Below are positions 1-6,907 of a stretch of DNA of 6,960 nucleotides, one piece after another. Position numbers and translations under genes: made by a program. The notes under the pieces are model-generated. The model saw only the letters and a list, made by a program, of their open reading frames with translations. It was not told the origin of the DNA and ran no database searches. Each line of letters opens with the position of its first letter. Positions within the stretch are counted from its first letter, which is position 1. Source of the stretch: Candidatus Bipolaricaulota bacterium (GTDB lineage Bacteria; Bipolaricaulota; Bipolaricaulia; UBA7950; UBA9294); the NCBI GenBank assembly GCA_021129875.1, contig JAJOKK010000003.1, forward strand, positions 1-6,960, read 5' to 3'.

Positions 1-142
1 TGCAAAGCAAGGCCGGAGGCCGTACAAGATGAGCATGAAGCGAGGCGGTGTTTCTTGTGCGAGATGGGCCTGAGATAGCACTGGCAATGTAAGCGTGGGC
101 TAGGGTCTACCATTGTATTTTGTAGGGACAAGTGACGGGTAA
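1..142. other. Leading stretch without a recognisable gene
   Basis: No intact gene is visible. On the + strand, frame 1 is open from the window edge to a TAG at 76-78 (25 codons, ending in residues C-E-M-G-L-R), which could be the tail of an upstream gene, but I do not recognise it. Stops are frequent in all three forward frames up to 142. The stretch may hold the decayed front part of the transposase whose C-terminal end follows at about 143. That is inference, since no HUH/Y1 motif was found here. Confidence 0.3.
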
Positions 143-256
143 ACCTTTGTGCGGAATCACCAGTACAAATTGAAGGAGGTCGGCGATCACCTTGGTCTCT
201 GCTATTCGACAATCAGCGTGATTGCCAAGCGTGTTGACGAGGGCAACAAACCCTAA
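143..256 (+). pseudogene. Remnant of a REP-associated / IS200-like (Y1) transposase, C-terminal helix-turn-helix only
   Basis: The frame from 143 to the TAA at 254-256 encodes about 37 residues with no usable start and is closed upstream by a stop at 140-142. Residues from 161 onward read Q-Y-K-L-K-E-V-G-D-H-L-G-L-C-Y-S-T-I-S and then V-I-A-K-R. This closely resembles the DnaA-like helix-turn-helix at the extreme C-terminus of REP-associated tyrosine transposases (COG1943), whose usual form is G-Y-x-L-K-E-[IV]-x-x-[HY]-L-G-x-H-Y-S-T-[IV]-S. The His normally before Y-S-T is Cys here. The catalytic HUH/Y1 part is absent from the 142 bases that precede it in the window, so the copy is truncated or frameshifted. 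The alternative is an unrelated small HTH fragment. The family call rests on motif memory only. Confidence 0.55.
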
Positions 257-354
257 CAATCCAGACCCCTAACCGTGGTCCCTCACCCCTTTTGCCGTCA
301 GCTGTCGGCATTGGTAGATCATGGATATTGCCTGCAGCGAGCAGAGCCGGAAGC
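257..354. other. Non-coding stretch between transposase remnant and rdhA-like promoter
   Basis: No open frame with coding character is visible. The stretch has a pyrimidine-rich patch with two CCCCT runs (about 266-290) followed by TTTT, and then the dyad at 293-310. The single-stranded look of 281-293 (C-rich then T-rich) does not form a recognisable rho-independent terminator because no stem precedes the T run. Confidence 0.4.
293..310. repeat. Imperfect 18-base dyad upstream of the rdhA-like promoter
   Basis: Arms TGCCG (293-297) and CGGCA (306-310) are perfect reverse complements. The inner bases also pair around a central AGCT, apart from one T/T mismatch (298 with 305). The dyad lies about 45 bases upstream of the -35 box at 355, a position where a regulator could bind. 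A hairpin or chance palindrome is equally possible, and only one copy is present in the window. Confidence 0.3.
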
Positions 355-383
355 TTGAGAAGCCAGCCCTCTTCTCCTAGACT
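355..383 (+). promoter_or_regulatory. Sigma70-type promoter for the rdhA-like gene
   Basis: The -35 box TTGAGA (355-360; five of six consensus bases) is separated by exactly 17 bases from the -10 box TAGACT (378-383; four of six). Predicted transcription start is about 390, giving a 5' leader of about 44 bases that contains the Shine-Dalgarno at 421-427. The -10 box shares the T-A-G-A-x-T pattern with the two other promoters proposed in this window. Confidence 0.5.
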
Positions 384-420
384 TCGGAGAGCGGCGGCAT
401 GCGTCTCTCTCGTATGCCCG

Positions 421-427
421 AGGAGGT
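421..427 (+). promoter_or_regulatory. Shine-Dalgarno that selects the TTG start of the rdhA-like gene
   Basis: AGGAGGT is a near-perfect anti-16S match, six bases before the TTG at 434. The nearest in-frame ATG (446) would lie 18 bases from it, which is too far. No in-frame ATG, GTG or TTG occurs between the upstream stop (356-358) and 434. Confidence 0.65.
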
Positions 428-433
428 GGGAGG

Positions 434-1432
434 TTGGTCGAGCAGATGGACAAGCTTCCGTACACGGTCGATCCGTGTAAGTTTACCCGCTTCGATGAGC
501 GGCGGACGGTATTCATGCGGCGGTTTTGGGACAGACAGGCCGGTTTCTATGAGCAAAATTACCGCAGGAATGTGCCAGAGATCGTTGCGCGTGATCTCCC
601 CGGCTACTCGCGCATCGACTTCGCGCGGATACTGGCTGCATGGACCGTTCATGACTATTTCAACGGGGCTTTCTCCTGGAAGAGGCTTGGCCAAGCTGAT
701 CCGAGTACGGTCCATCTGGACAACCATCCGGTCACCGACCCCGTTCTTATGAGCGAGCAGGTGAAGGAGACTGCTCGTATGTACGGTGCTGATTTGGTGG
801 GCATCTGTCGGGTAGACAGTCAGTGGATCTACTCCCATGATCGTAGCGGTGACCCTATCGAGATCCCTCCAAAATACAAGCATGCCATCGTGATAGGGAT
901 TGCGATGGACAGAGAAGCGGTCGGGACTTCGCCGTCTTTTCTGTCGGCAGCCGCAACCGGAATCGGCTACTCGCGGATGGCATTCACGATCGCTTGTTTG
1001 GCCCAGTTCATCCGCCACCTTCGCTACGACGTTATCCCGATGGGAAACGACACAGCCCTGAGCATTCCGCTCGCTGTCGATGCAGGGCTCGGGCAGATGG
1101 GGCGAAACGGCCTTCTGATCACGCCGGAATATGGTCCGTGCATTCGGCTGTGCAAGGTATTCACAAACCTGCCCCTGGTAACAGATCGACCGAGCGGGTT
1201 CGCTGTTGCCAACCGCTGCAAGCGGTGCACCAGGTGCGCTGAAGCATGCCCAGCAGAGGCGATCGATACAGCCCCTGAGCCATCGTTCGAGGTGGTGTCG
1301 CCATCGAACAACGAGGGGATCCTTCGTTGGCCGGTGAACGCCGACCGTTGCTACTCCTTCTGGATAGAAAACGGCGCTGCGTGTTCCAACTGCATCGCTG
1401 CCTGTGCCTTCACTCGCAACAGAACAGCATAA
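434..1432 (+). CDS. Reductive-dehalogenase-like corrinoid / double [4Fe-4S] protein, Tat-less and C-terminally short
   Basis: A 332-residue soluble protein of the RdhA superfamily, which carries cobalamin and two [4Fe-4S] clusters and reductively cleaves carbon-halogen bonds in characterised members. N-terminal residues 11-33 (V-D-P...F-x-R-F-D-E-R...F-x-R-R-F-W-D) match the family entry region. Residues 178-248 carry the corrinoid-site block: G-Y179-S, P-M-G-N205-D, G-L-G-Q-M-G-R, L-I-T-P-E-Y-G-P and I-R238-L-C-K-V-F-T. The spacings Y-26-N-33-R equal those of Tyr246/Asn272/Arg305 in Sulfurospirillum PceA, so the catalytic trio seems intact. Cluster ligands are C262/C265/C268/C272 and C306/C317/C320/C324. 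There is no Tat signal, so it is probably cytoplasmic, and no RdhB-type membrane anchor gene follows. The protein stops eight residues after C324, where relatives continue some tens of residues, and the usual C-P-F/W is C-A-F. The start is TTG with a strong Shine-Dalgarno. The epoxyqueuosine reductase QueG, also a B12/double-cluster enzyme, is less likely given the RdhA-type blocks. Substrate is unknown. Confidence 0.85.
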   Translation: MVEQMDKLPYTVDPCKFTRFDERRTVFMRRFWDRQAGFYEQNYRRNVPEIVARDLPGYSRIDFARILAAWTVHDYFNGAFSWKRLGQADPSTVHLDNHPVTDPVLMSEQVKETARMYGADLVGICRVDSQWIYSHDRSGDPIEIPPKYKHAIVIGIAMDREAVGTSPSFLSAAATGIGYSRMAFTIACLAQFIRHLRYDVIPMGNDTALSIPLAVDAGLGQMGRNGLLITPEYGPCIRLCKVFTNLPLVTDRPSGFAVANRCKRCTRCAEACPAEAIDTAPEPSFEVVSPSNNEGILRWPVNADRCYSFWIENGAACSNCIAACAFTRNRTA

Positions 1433-1470
1433 CTTAAGGGTATGTGATCTCAGTGGCTTAAGCTTGCTGG

Positions 1471-1496
1471 GGCTATCTTCCGTTCGCTTAATAGCC
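1471..1496. repeat. Hairpin between the rdhA-like gene and lhr
   Basis: GGCTAT (1471-1476) and ATAGCC (1491-1496) form a perfect six-pair stem around a 14-base loop, 38 bases after the rdhA-like stop. No T run follows, so a classic intrinsic terminator is not supported. An 8-base palindrome, GCTTAAGC, lies just upstream at 1456-1463. It could be a weak terminator, an mRNA 3' end structure or chance. Confidence 0.25.
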
Positions 1497-1531
1497 GACC
1501 TCAACATGCAGGTGTATGGCGATCAGACGGA

Positions 1532-1560
1532 TTGCGCAACCCGGGTCTCCCCACTAGAAT
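1532..1560 (+). promoter_or_regulatory. Probable promoter giving a leaderless lhr transcript
   Basis: TAGAAT (1555-1560) is a five-of-six -10 box and is identical to the -10 proposed for the DUF4438 gene. A weak -35, TTGCGC (1532-1537; the TTG matches), sits exactly 17 bases upstream. A start 7-8 bases after the -10 falls on the A of the in-frame ATG at 1568, so the mRNA would begin at or beside its start codon. This fits the absence of any Shine-Dalgarno before the possible starts at 1532, 1559 and 1568. Confidence 0.45.
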
Positions 1561-1567
1561 GGCTGAT

Positions 1568-4500
1568 ATGGTGGCGGATTCGCGCGATCTCTTTCACCCT
1601 GCTGTGCGGCGCTGGTTCGACGAGAGCTTTGCCGCACCGACCCCGGCGCAAGCCCTTGGCTGGCCGGCGATCGCCCGTGGCGAGAATACGCTGATCTGTG
1701 CTCCGACAGGATCGGGAAAGACGCTTGCCGGGTTCCTATCTGCGATCAACGATCTCGTCGCCCACCGGGAAGAAGAGCGTGAGATGTCCGCCGGTGTGCA
1801 GATCCTCTACCTTTCGCCGCTCAAGGCGCTGGCAACGGATATCGAACGGAACCTGACTTCGCCCCTTGCCGGGATCTGCGGGGCCGCCCGCGCCCTTGGA
1901 TGCGAACTCCCCAAGGTGACTGTCGGCCTGCGTACCGGTGATACCTCTTCTGCAGAGCGGCGGCGAATGCTGCGCACCCCGCCGCAGATCCTGATCACCA
2001 TCCCGGAGTCGCTCCACCTCTTGCTCACTGCGGAGCGAGCCCGGGAGATCCTTAGCACGGTCCGCTGCACGATCGTCGATGAGATCCACGCCCTCTGCGG
2101 GAATAAGCGAGGGACCTTCCTCTCCCTCCTCCTCGAACGGCTGCAGGCTCTCACTGAAACAGGGTTTGTGCGGATCGGGCTGTCGGCGACGCAGCGGCCG
2201 CTCGACAAGATTGCTCACTTTCTCGGCGGATACGATGAATCAGGCTCTCCCCGGCCGGTGACGATCATCGATGCCGGACAGCGAGAACAGATCGACCTTG
2301 GCGTGATCTCGCCTGTCGTAGATATGACCGATCTTCCGCGCGAGGATGTTGCCCCGGACGGTGCACCGTTCGGAGTACCGTCGATCTGGCCGGCAATCTA
2401 CGAAACCCTCCTTACGCTGATCGAGGCGCACCGTTCAACGCTCATCTTCGCCAATAACCGCCGCAGTGTTGAGCGGATCGCCGCGGCGTTGAACACGCGC
2501 GCTGGACATACCCTGGTGAAAGCGCACCATGGATCCATCTCCAAGGAGCGGCGGGGAGAGATCGAACAGGACTTGAAGGCCGGTCGGCTTCCGGCGTTAG
2601 TCGCCACCGGGTCGCTCGAACTGGGGATAGATATGGGGGCAATCGACCTCGTCTGTCAGGTTGAATCACCTCATTCGGTCGCCCGTGGACTGCAGCGGGT
2701 CGGCCGCGCCGGGCATACTTACCGGACCGCGAGCGTGGGCCGCCTCATCCCAAAGACGCGGGCCGACCTCTTGGAGATGGCCGCTCTGTCGCGAGCAATG
2801 ATCCGCGGGGAGATCTCCGCGATTCATATTCCACAGGGGCCGCTCGATATCCTTGCCCAGCAGGTGGTAGCGATGGTCGCGGTGCAGGAGCGGAATGTTG
2901 AGCCTCTGTACGATATGCTCCGCCGGGCCGCCCCCTATCGCGACTTGACCAAGGATGCGTTCCTCTCCGCCCTCGATATGCTCGCCGGGGGTTATCAAAG
3001 CCCGGCATCATCCGTGCTGCGTCCGCTGATTTCTTGGGATCGGGTGAACAACCGGCTCTACCCGCTCCCCGGCAGCCGCAGCCGGGCGATTCTGAGCGGG
3101 GGTGCGATCCCGGATACCGGCCAGTATCCGGTCGTCCTTGCCGAAGGAGGGGGGCGTCTTGGCGAGCTCGACGAGGAGTTCATCTACGAACGTCGCGTTG
3201 GTGAGACGATCATTCTCGGGAGCGGGCAATGGCGGATCACAGAGATAGGTTCGGATCGTGTCCATGTCTCTCCATCCGAGGAGAGAGCAGGGCAGACGCC
3301 GTTCTGGCGTGGGGAGGGGTTTGGGCGCGATGCTGAGTTCGGCCGCCGCTGCGGTGAGTTTCTGCGCGAGTGCGAGACGCGCCTGACCGATTCCGGGTTC
3401 GACGACTGGTTGCAAGCGGAGTGCTTCCTCGATACGGCTGCGGCGCAGAACCTTCGGACCTACCTTACAAATCAGCAGGAACAGGGAGGGACTATCCCCA
3501 ACGATAGAGTGATCCTCCTCGACGCCTTCTCCGACGAGTTGGGAGACGCGCGCCTTGCTCTGTTGTCCCCGTTCGGGCGGACGTTCCATCACGCGCTCCT
3601 CCTCGCATCCCTCGCCGCCTTCCGTCGGCAGAGTGGGGAGGAATTGCGCACGGCTCCGTGTACGGTGCCGCTCGCTGTCCACTCCGATGCCGGGATCCTG
3701 TTCAAACTAGGCAGCCTCTCCGTCACCCAGGCAGCAGACACGCTTCGTTCGCTCCGGTCCGATGAGGTGGAAGCGCTGATCTTAAGCGAGATAGAGGGAT
3801 CACCGCTCTTCGGTCTTGCGTTCCGCCGGAACGCAGCGCGGGCGCTCCTCCTTCCCCGCCTGCGCCCGGGGCGAAGGACCCCTCTTTGGTTGCAGCGACT
3901 GCGCGCGCGCGATCTCCTGGCGCTCGCTCGCGGGTATCGCTCGTTTCCAATAGTTACTGAGACCTATCGAGAGGTGATGGAGGACATTCTTCCAGTCCGT
4001 GAGCTGCGCAGTTTCTTGCAGGAAGTGGAAGAGGGCAAGGCCCGGTTCGTGCTCCGCCGGGGGAGAACCCCCTCGCCCTTCTCCTCGTCGCTCCTGTTCG
4101 ACTTCACCGCACAGTACATCTACGAGTGGGACGAGCCAAAGGCACTCCCAAAAGGGAGCCGGGTCGACCTTGGGGCCGTCTCCGCCCTGCTCGGAAAGGA
4201 GACCTCCTCTCACCTGTTCGACCGGACAGCGATCGATGCAATGGAGGAGCGGTTGCAGGGGAGAGGGGAGTTCGATAGAGCGCGGGACGGAACGGAGCTT
4301 GTGGAACTCCTCCGGCGGATCGGCGATCTGACAGGGGAAGAACTGGAGGAGCGTGCGCAGCCGCAAGCGCTAGCCGCCCTTCCGGATCTTCTTACTGATG
4401 GGCGCGTGGCCCAGGTCGAGATCCCCTCTGTTGCGCAGCGATTGCGGTTCATCGCCGGAGAGGAGCGACACCGCTACACCGGTCTTACCGACGATGACCT

Positions 4501-5941
4501 GCTCTTCCTCATCGGCCGCTATTGCGCTGCGCACGCACTCTGCACGCGCGATCAGATTCTTACCCGCTATCCTATTTCCGAGAAGACGCTCGACCGGCTC
4601 CTCTCGAAGATGAACATAGTCTGTGTGACAGTCCCTGGCGGTCCGCCCCGCTTCGGGGCTCCACAGGTTGTCGAGGGGATCCGCCGCCTTACCCTCTCCC
4701 TGAGGAGAAAGCGGGTTCAGCCTGCCTCTCCGGCCGCGTTCTCCGACTTTCTTCTCCACCTACAACATGTGAACGAGCCGCTGACCGGTGCCGATGGAGT
4801 GCGTGAGGTGTTGACACAGCTCGCCTGGCACCCGCTTCCGATCGCGGTCTGGCCGCGTATATTAGCAACGCGGGTGCGTGGGTATCGTAACGGTCTCCTC
4901 GAAGAGATCCTTTGCACGGGCGAGTTCGTCTGGCGCGGGGAGGCTACGGGCAAAAGAGATTTACGGATCGCTTTTACCATGCGCGAAGACCTGCCCGTTT
5001 TTCAGCGCTTATTCCGCCTGGAAGAAGGGGAGACGGATCGGCTGCAAGCGCAGGTACTCGACTCTTTGCGTGAGTGCGGGGCGAGCTTCTTGAGCGAGAT
5101 CGCAGCGCGCCTCGACGAACCGCCATCACGTGTTGCACAGGCGTTGTGGGGACTGAGCCGGAGAGGGATGGTGACGAACGATTCCCTCTCCCCGCTCTGG
5201 GCCGGAGAGCCGCACGCAGGGTTATGGCGTCCTGGAAGACAGCGCAGAGGGGGATGGACCGGCGGGGCCGGCCGGTGGTCGCTCCTTCCGCCGGCGCAGG
5301 ACGGACCGACCGAGGACGATCTGGAAGCGCTCATCGCCCACCTTCTCGCGCGCTACGGCCTCATATGCCGGGAAACGTTTGCCGAGTCACCGCTCTGCTG
5401 GAGCTCTCTCTACCCGATCCTCTCCCGGCTGGAGTGGCAAGGGATGGTCGAGCGAGGGATCTTTGTACAGCGCCTTGCCGGGGTGCAGTTTGCCCTGCAA
5501 AAGACCGTCGAAACCCTTTCCATGCCGCAGCAGGTAGAGAGATTGATCCTGCTCTCCACCTGGGATCCGGCGAACCCGTACGGCGCGTCGTCCCTCTTGC
5601 CGTACGGCAGCGGAACATCCGTTGTAGGTACAAACAAGGAGGGCCTCTCCCTGCGGCGACGCCCGGGGAACTTCCTCGTCTTGTCTTCCGGCACACCGAT
5701 CCTGGCGATTGAAAACCGCGGGCAGAGGCTCACACCACTTGTCACCCTGGATGACGCAAAGCGGCAAGCCGCTCTCGCTCTCCTTCCACAGATCGTCGAA
5801 AGCGAGACCCGGGCGCGGGCGATCCGCGTGCTGACCTGGGATAAAAAACCTGTAACCACCTCGGTCGCAGCGAGCGACCTGAAAGATCTCGGATTCATCC
5901 GTGAAGAATCACAGATGATCTACTATCGTGGTTATACATAG
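1568..5941 (+). CDS. lhr: Lhr-extended ATP-dependent 3'-5' DNA helicase (Lhr family, long form)
   Basis: This superfamily 2 helicase of 1457 residues translocates 3'-5' on single-stranded DNA and unwinds RNA:DNA or DNA duplexes in repair, in the cytoplasm. Motifs in order, counted from ATG 1568: Q-type P-T-P-A-Q (24-28), Walker A A-P-T-G-S-G-K-T (45-52), Ia S-P-L-K-A-L-A (about 83-89), DEIH box (171-174), S-A-T-Q (206-209), IV L-I-F-A-N-N (292-297), V A-T-G-S-L-E-L-G-I-D (346-355), VI Q-R-V-G-R-A-G-H (376-383). The winged-helix and Lhr-specific domain follow. Trp580 in F-W-R-G-E-x-F-G-R probably matches the DNA-intercalating Trp597 of mycobacterial Lhr. Residues beyond about 850 form the long-form tail of repeated winged-helix modules, with AlkZ/YcaQ-like blocks G-R-W-S-L-L-P (1235-1241), R-G-I-F-V-Q-R-L-x-G-V-Q-F-A (about 1296-1309) and W-D-P-A-N-P-Y-G (1332-1339). 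E. coli Lhr has reported uracil-DNA glycosylase activity in this tail. Length is close to E. coli (about 1540) and M. smegmatis (about 1510) and far above Lhr-core (about 850-900). The start could instead be ATG 1559 or TTG 1532, but none has a ribosome site, and 1568 fits a leaderless promoter. Confidence 0.95.
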   Translation: MVADSRDLFHPAVRRWFDESFAAPTPAQALGWPAIARGENTLICAPTGSGKTLAGFLSAINDLVAHREEEREMSAGVQILYLSPLKALATDIERNLTSPLAGICGAARALGCELPKVTVGLRTGDTSSAERRRMLRTPPQILITIPESLHLLLTAERAREILSTVRCTIVDEIHALCGNKRGTFLSLLLERLQALTETGFVRIGLSATQRPLDKIAHFLGGYDESGSPRPVTIIDAGQREQIDLGVISPVVDMTDLPREDVAPDGAPFGVPSIWPAIYETLLTLIEAHRSTLIFANNRRSVERIAAALNTRAGHTLVKAHHGSISKERRGEIEQDLKAGRLPALVATGSLELGIDMGAIDLVCQVESPHSVARGLQRVGRAGHTYRTASVGRLIPKTRADLLEMAALSRAMIRGEISAIHIPQGPLDILAQQVVAMVAVQERNVEPLYDMLRRAAPYRDLTKDAFLSALDMLAGGYQSPASSVLRPLISWDRVNNRLYPLPGSRSRAILSGGAIPDTGQYPVVLAEGGGRLGELDEEFIYERRVGETIILGSGQWRITEIGSDRVHVSPSEERAGQTPFWRGEGFGRDAEFGRRCGEFLRECETRLTDSGFDDWLQAECFLDTAAAQNLRTYLTNQQEQGGTIPNDRVILLDAFSDELGDARLALLSPFGRTFHHALLLASLAAFRRQSGEELRTAPCTVPLAVHSDAGILFKLGSLSVTQAADTLRSLRSDEVEALILSEIEGSPLFGLAFRRNAARALLLPRLRPGRRTPLWLQRLRARDLLALARGYRSFPIVTETYREVMEDILPVRELRSFLQEVEEGKARFVLRRGRTPSPFSSSLLFDFTAQYIYEWDEPKALPKGSRVDLGAVSALLGKETSSHLFDRTAIDAMEERLQGRGEFDRARDGTELVELLRRIGDLTGEELEERAQPQALAALPDLLTDGRVAQVEIPSVAQRLRFIAGEERHRYTGLTDDDLLFLIGRYCAAHALCTRDQILTRYPISEKTLDRLLSKMNIVCVTVPGGPPRFGAPQVVEGIRRLTLSLRRKRVQPASPAAFSDFLLHLQHVNEPLTGADGVREVLTQLAWHPLPIAVWPRILATRVRGYRNGLLEEILCTGEFVWRGEATGKRDLRIAFTMREDLPVFQRLFRLEEGETDRLQAQVLDSLRECGASFLSEIAARLDEPPSRVAQALWGLSRRGMVTNDSLSPLWAGEPHAGLWRPGRQRRGGWTGGAGRWSLLPPAQDGPTEDDLEALIAHLLARYGLICRETFAESPLCWSSLYPILSRLEWQGMVERGIFVQRLAGVQFALQKTVETLSMPQQVERLILLSTWDPANPYGASSLLPYGSGTSVVGTNKEGLSLRRRPGNFLVLSSGTPILAIENRGQRLTPLVTLDDAKRQAALALLPQIVESETRARAIRVLTWDKKPVTTSVAASDLKDLGFIREESQMIYYRGYT

Positions 5942-5945
5942 CGCT

Positions 5946-5975
5946 TTGGCAATAAACCCGGATCTACGGTAGAAT
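5946..5975 (+). promoter_or_regulatory. Sigma70-type promoter for the DUF4438 gene
   Basis: TTGGCA (5946-5951; five of six) and TAGAAT (5970-5975; five of six) are spaced by 18 bases and begin five bases after the lhr stop. Predicted transcription start is about 5982, leaving a leader of about 24 bases with a Shine-Dalgarno. A second AT-rich hexamer, GATAAT (5980-5985), lacks a -35 partner. This suggests the gene is transcribed independently of lhr. Confidence 0.55.
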
Positions 5976-5996
5976 AGCCGATAATCTAACTTTGCT

Positions 5997-6001
5997 GGAG
6001 G
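5997..6001 (+). promoter_or_regulatory. Shine-Dalgarno of the DUF4438 gene
   Basis: GGAGG ends four bases before the ATG at 6006. The spacing is at the short end of normal but acceptable, and it supports this ATG as the start. Confidence 0.55.
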
Positions 6002-6005
6002 CGTC

Positions 6006-6905
6006 ATGCTCAGAACAAACGCAGATCGAGTCGTCGAATTTCTATTGCAGTGCAAGGCCGGTCCCCCGAGAACGCGCGCCCGTTGGGGTGTCGATCATAA
6101 AGGCATCCCATTCGTACTGCCGGGGATAGGCGGCATCTCCGTCAACGTCGCTGTCGGCGATTCGGCCTTCGGCTGGGCCGGAGATCACGTCGAACCAAGC
6201 GTTAGTTGCACCGCCAACACCGACAAACCGTTCGATCATCCGAACGTCTCGCTGCAGCTCTATACGTGCGCCGGCAATCCAGTTTCGCTCGTTTCCGGCG
6301 ACGCCCAGGGGAGCATCGGCTATGCCACTGGTCATCATGGTGGAAGCGAACACGTGGTGGTGGAGTTCCCTCGCGAGGTTAAGGAGAAGATGACGTACGA
6401 CGACAAGATCCTTATCCGCGGCCGCGGGCAGGGACTGAAGTTGATAGACTATCCCGATATCTCAGCCTTCAACCTGGATCCCGATCTGCTGCAGAAGATG
6501 AACATCAAAGAGTCTGACGGCAAACTCCGTGTTCCCGTAACCACGCTCGTTCCGGCCGTCTGCATGGGGTCCGGCGTCGGCGCCACCATGCCGGGTACGG
6601 GAGACTACGACATCATGACCAGCGACCCCGCAACAGTGCAGAAGTACAAACTGGATAAGATCCGTTTCGGCGATTTCGTGGCGTTGATGGATCATGACAA
6701 CCGCTTCGGCCGTACCTACCGGCAGGGATCGATCACCATAGGCATCATCGTTCATTCCGATTGCATGTTCTCGGGCCACGGTCCCGGCGTGACTACGTTA
6801 CTGACAGCGGGGACTCCGCTGATCGAACCGGTACTCGACCCCAAAGCCAACATCGCCGATATCCTCGGACACGGAACGTTCGTCGAACCGAAAAAAGACG
6901 AATAA
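6006..6905 (+). CDS. DUF4438 domain-containing protein, complete, function unknown
   Basis: This 299-residue soluble protein has no signal peptide or membrane segment. It matches the DUF4438 family along its length, including the typical opening M-L-R-T-N. Conserved blocks are G-D-S-A-F-G-W-A-G-D-H-V-E-P (51-64), S-G-D-A-x-G (97-102) with T-G-H-H-G-G (108-113), G-Q-G-L-K-L-I-D-Y-P-D (141-151), M-G-S-G (187-190), G-T-G-D-Y-D-I-M-T (197-205), R-F-G-D-F-V-A-L-M-D-H-D-N (220-232), I-G-I-I-V-H-S-D-C (245-253) and S-G-H-G-P-G-V-T-T (256-264). The dense His/Asp/Gly conservation suggests a metal or ligand site, but I know of no demonstrated reaction. A Thermotoga maritima member (TM1086) has, as I recall, a structural-genomics structure. 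The family is found in Thermotogae and other mostly anaerobic lineages. The gene has its own promoter and Shine-Dalgarno, and a following frame starts two bases after its TAA, so it may be the first gene of an operon. Confidence 0.88.
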   Translation: MLRTNADRVVEFLLQCKAGPPRTRARWGVDHKGIPFVLPGIGGISVNVAVGDSAFGWAGDHVEPSVSCTANTDKPFDHPNVSLQLYTCAGNPVSLVSGDAQGSIGYATGHHGGSEHVVVEFPREVKEKMTYDDKILIRGRGQGLKLIDYPDISAFNLDPDLLQKMNIKESDGKLRVPVTTLVPAVCMGSGVGATMPGTGDYDIMTSDPATVQKYKLDKIRFGDFVALMDHDNRFGRTYRQGSITIGIIVHSDCMFSGHGPGVTTLLTAGTPLIEPVLDPKANIADILGHGTFVEPKKDE

Positions 6906-6907
6906 CC

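Noticed and set aside
11..21. GGCC-GGA-GGCC mini-palindrome as a possible REP element
   Set aside because: A four-base stem is too short and is expected by chance at this GC. No second copy was seen nearby.
377..1507. Long minus-strand open frame (376 codons) opposite the rdhA-like gene
   Set aside because: Its translation shows no recognisable domain, and it lies opposite a gene with clear RdhA motifs, a promoter and a Shine-Dalgarno. It is a shadow of high-GC coding sequence.
1433..1531. Possible frameshifted continuation of the RdhA-like C-terminus
   Set aside because: None of the three forward frames shows the expected tail features (Trp/His-rich segment after the cluster), so a simple single-base frameshift is not supported.
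3008..3682. Minus-strand open frame of 224 codons inside lhr, with others at 3800-4366 and 5410-5898
   Set aside because: The translations are low-complexity, Arg/Pro-rich and motif-free, and lie opposite an unbroken helicase frame. They are frame shadows.
5074..5712. Plus-strand 212-codon open frame overlapping lhr in another frame
   Set aside because: The composition is arginine/proline-rich with no family signal, while the lhr frame in the same stretch carries conserved Lhr-tail motifs.
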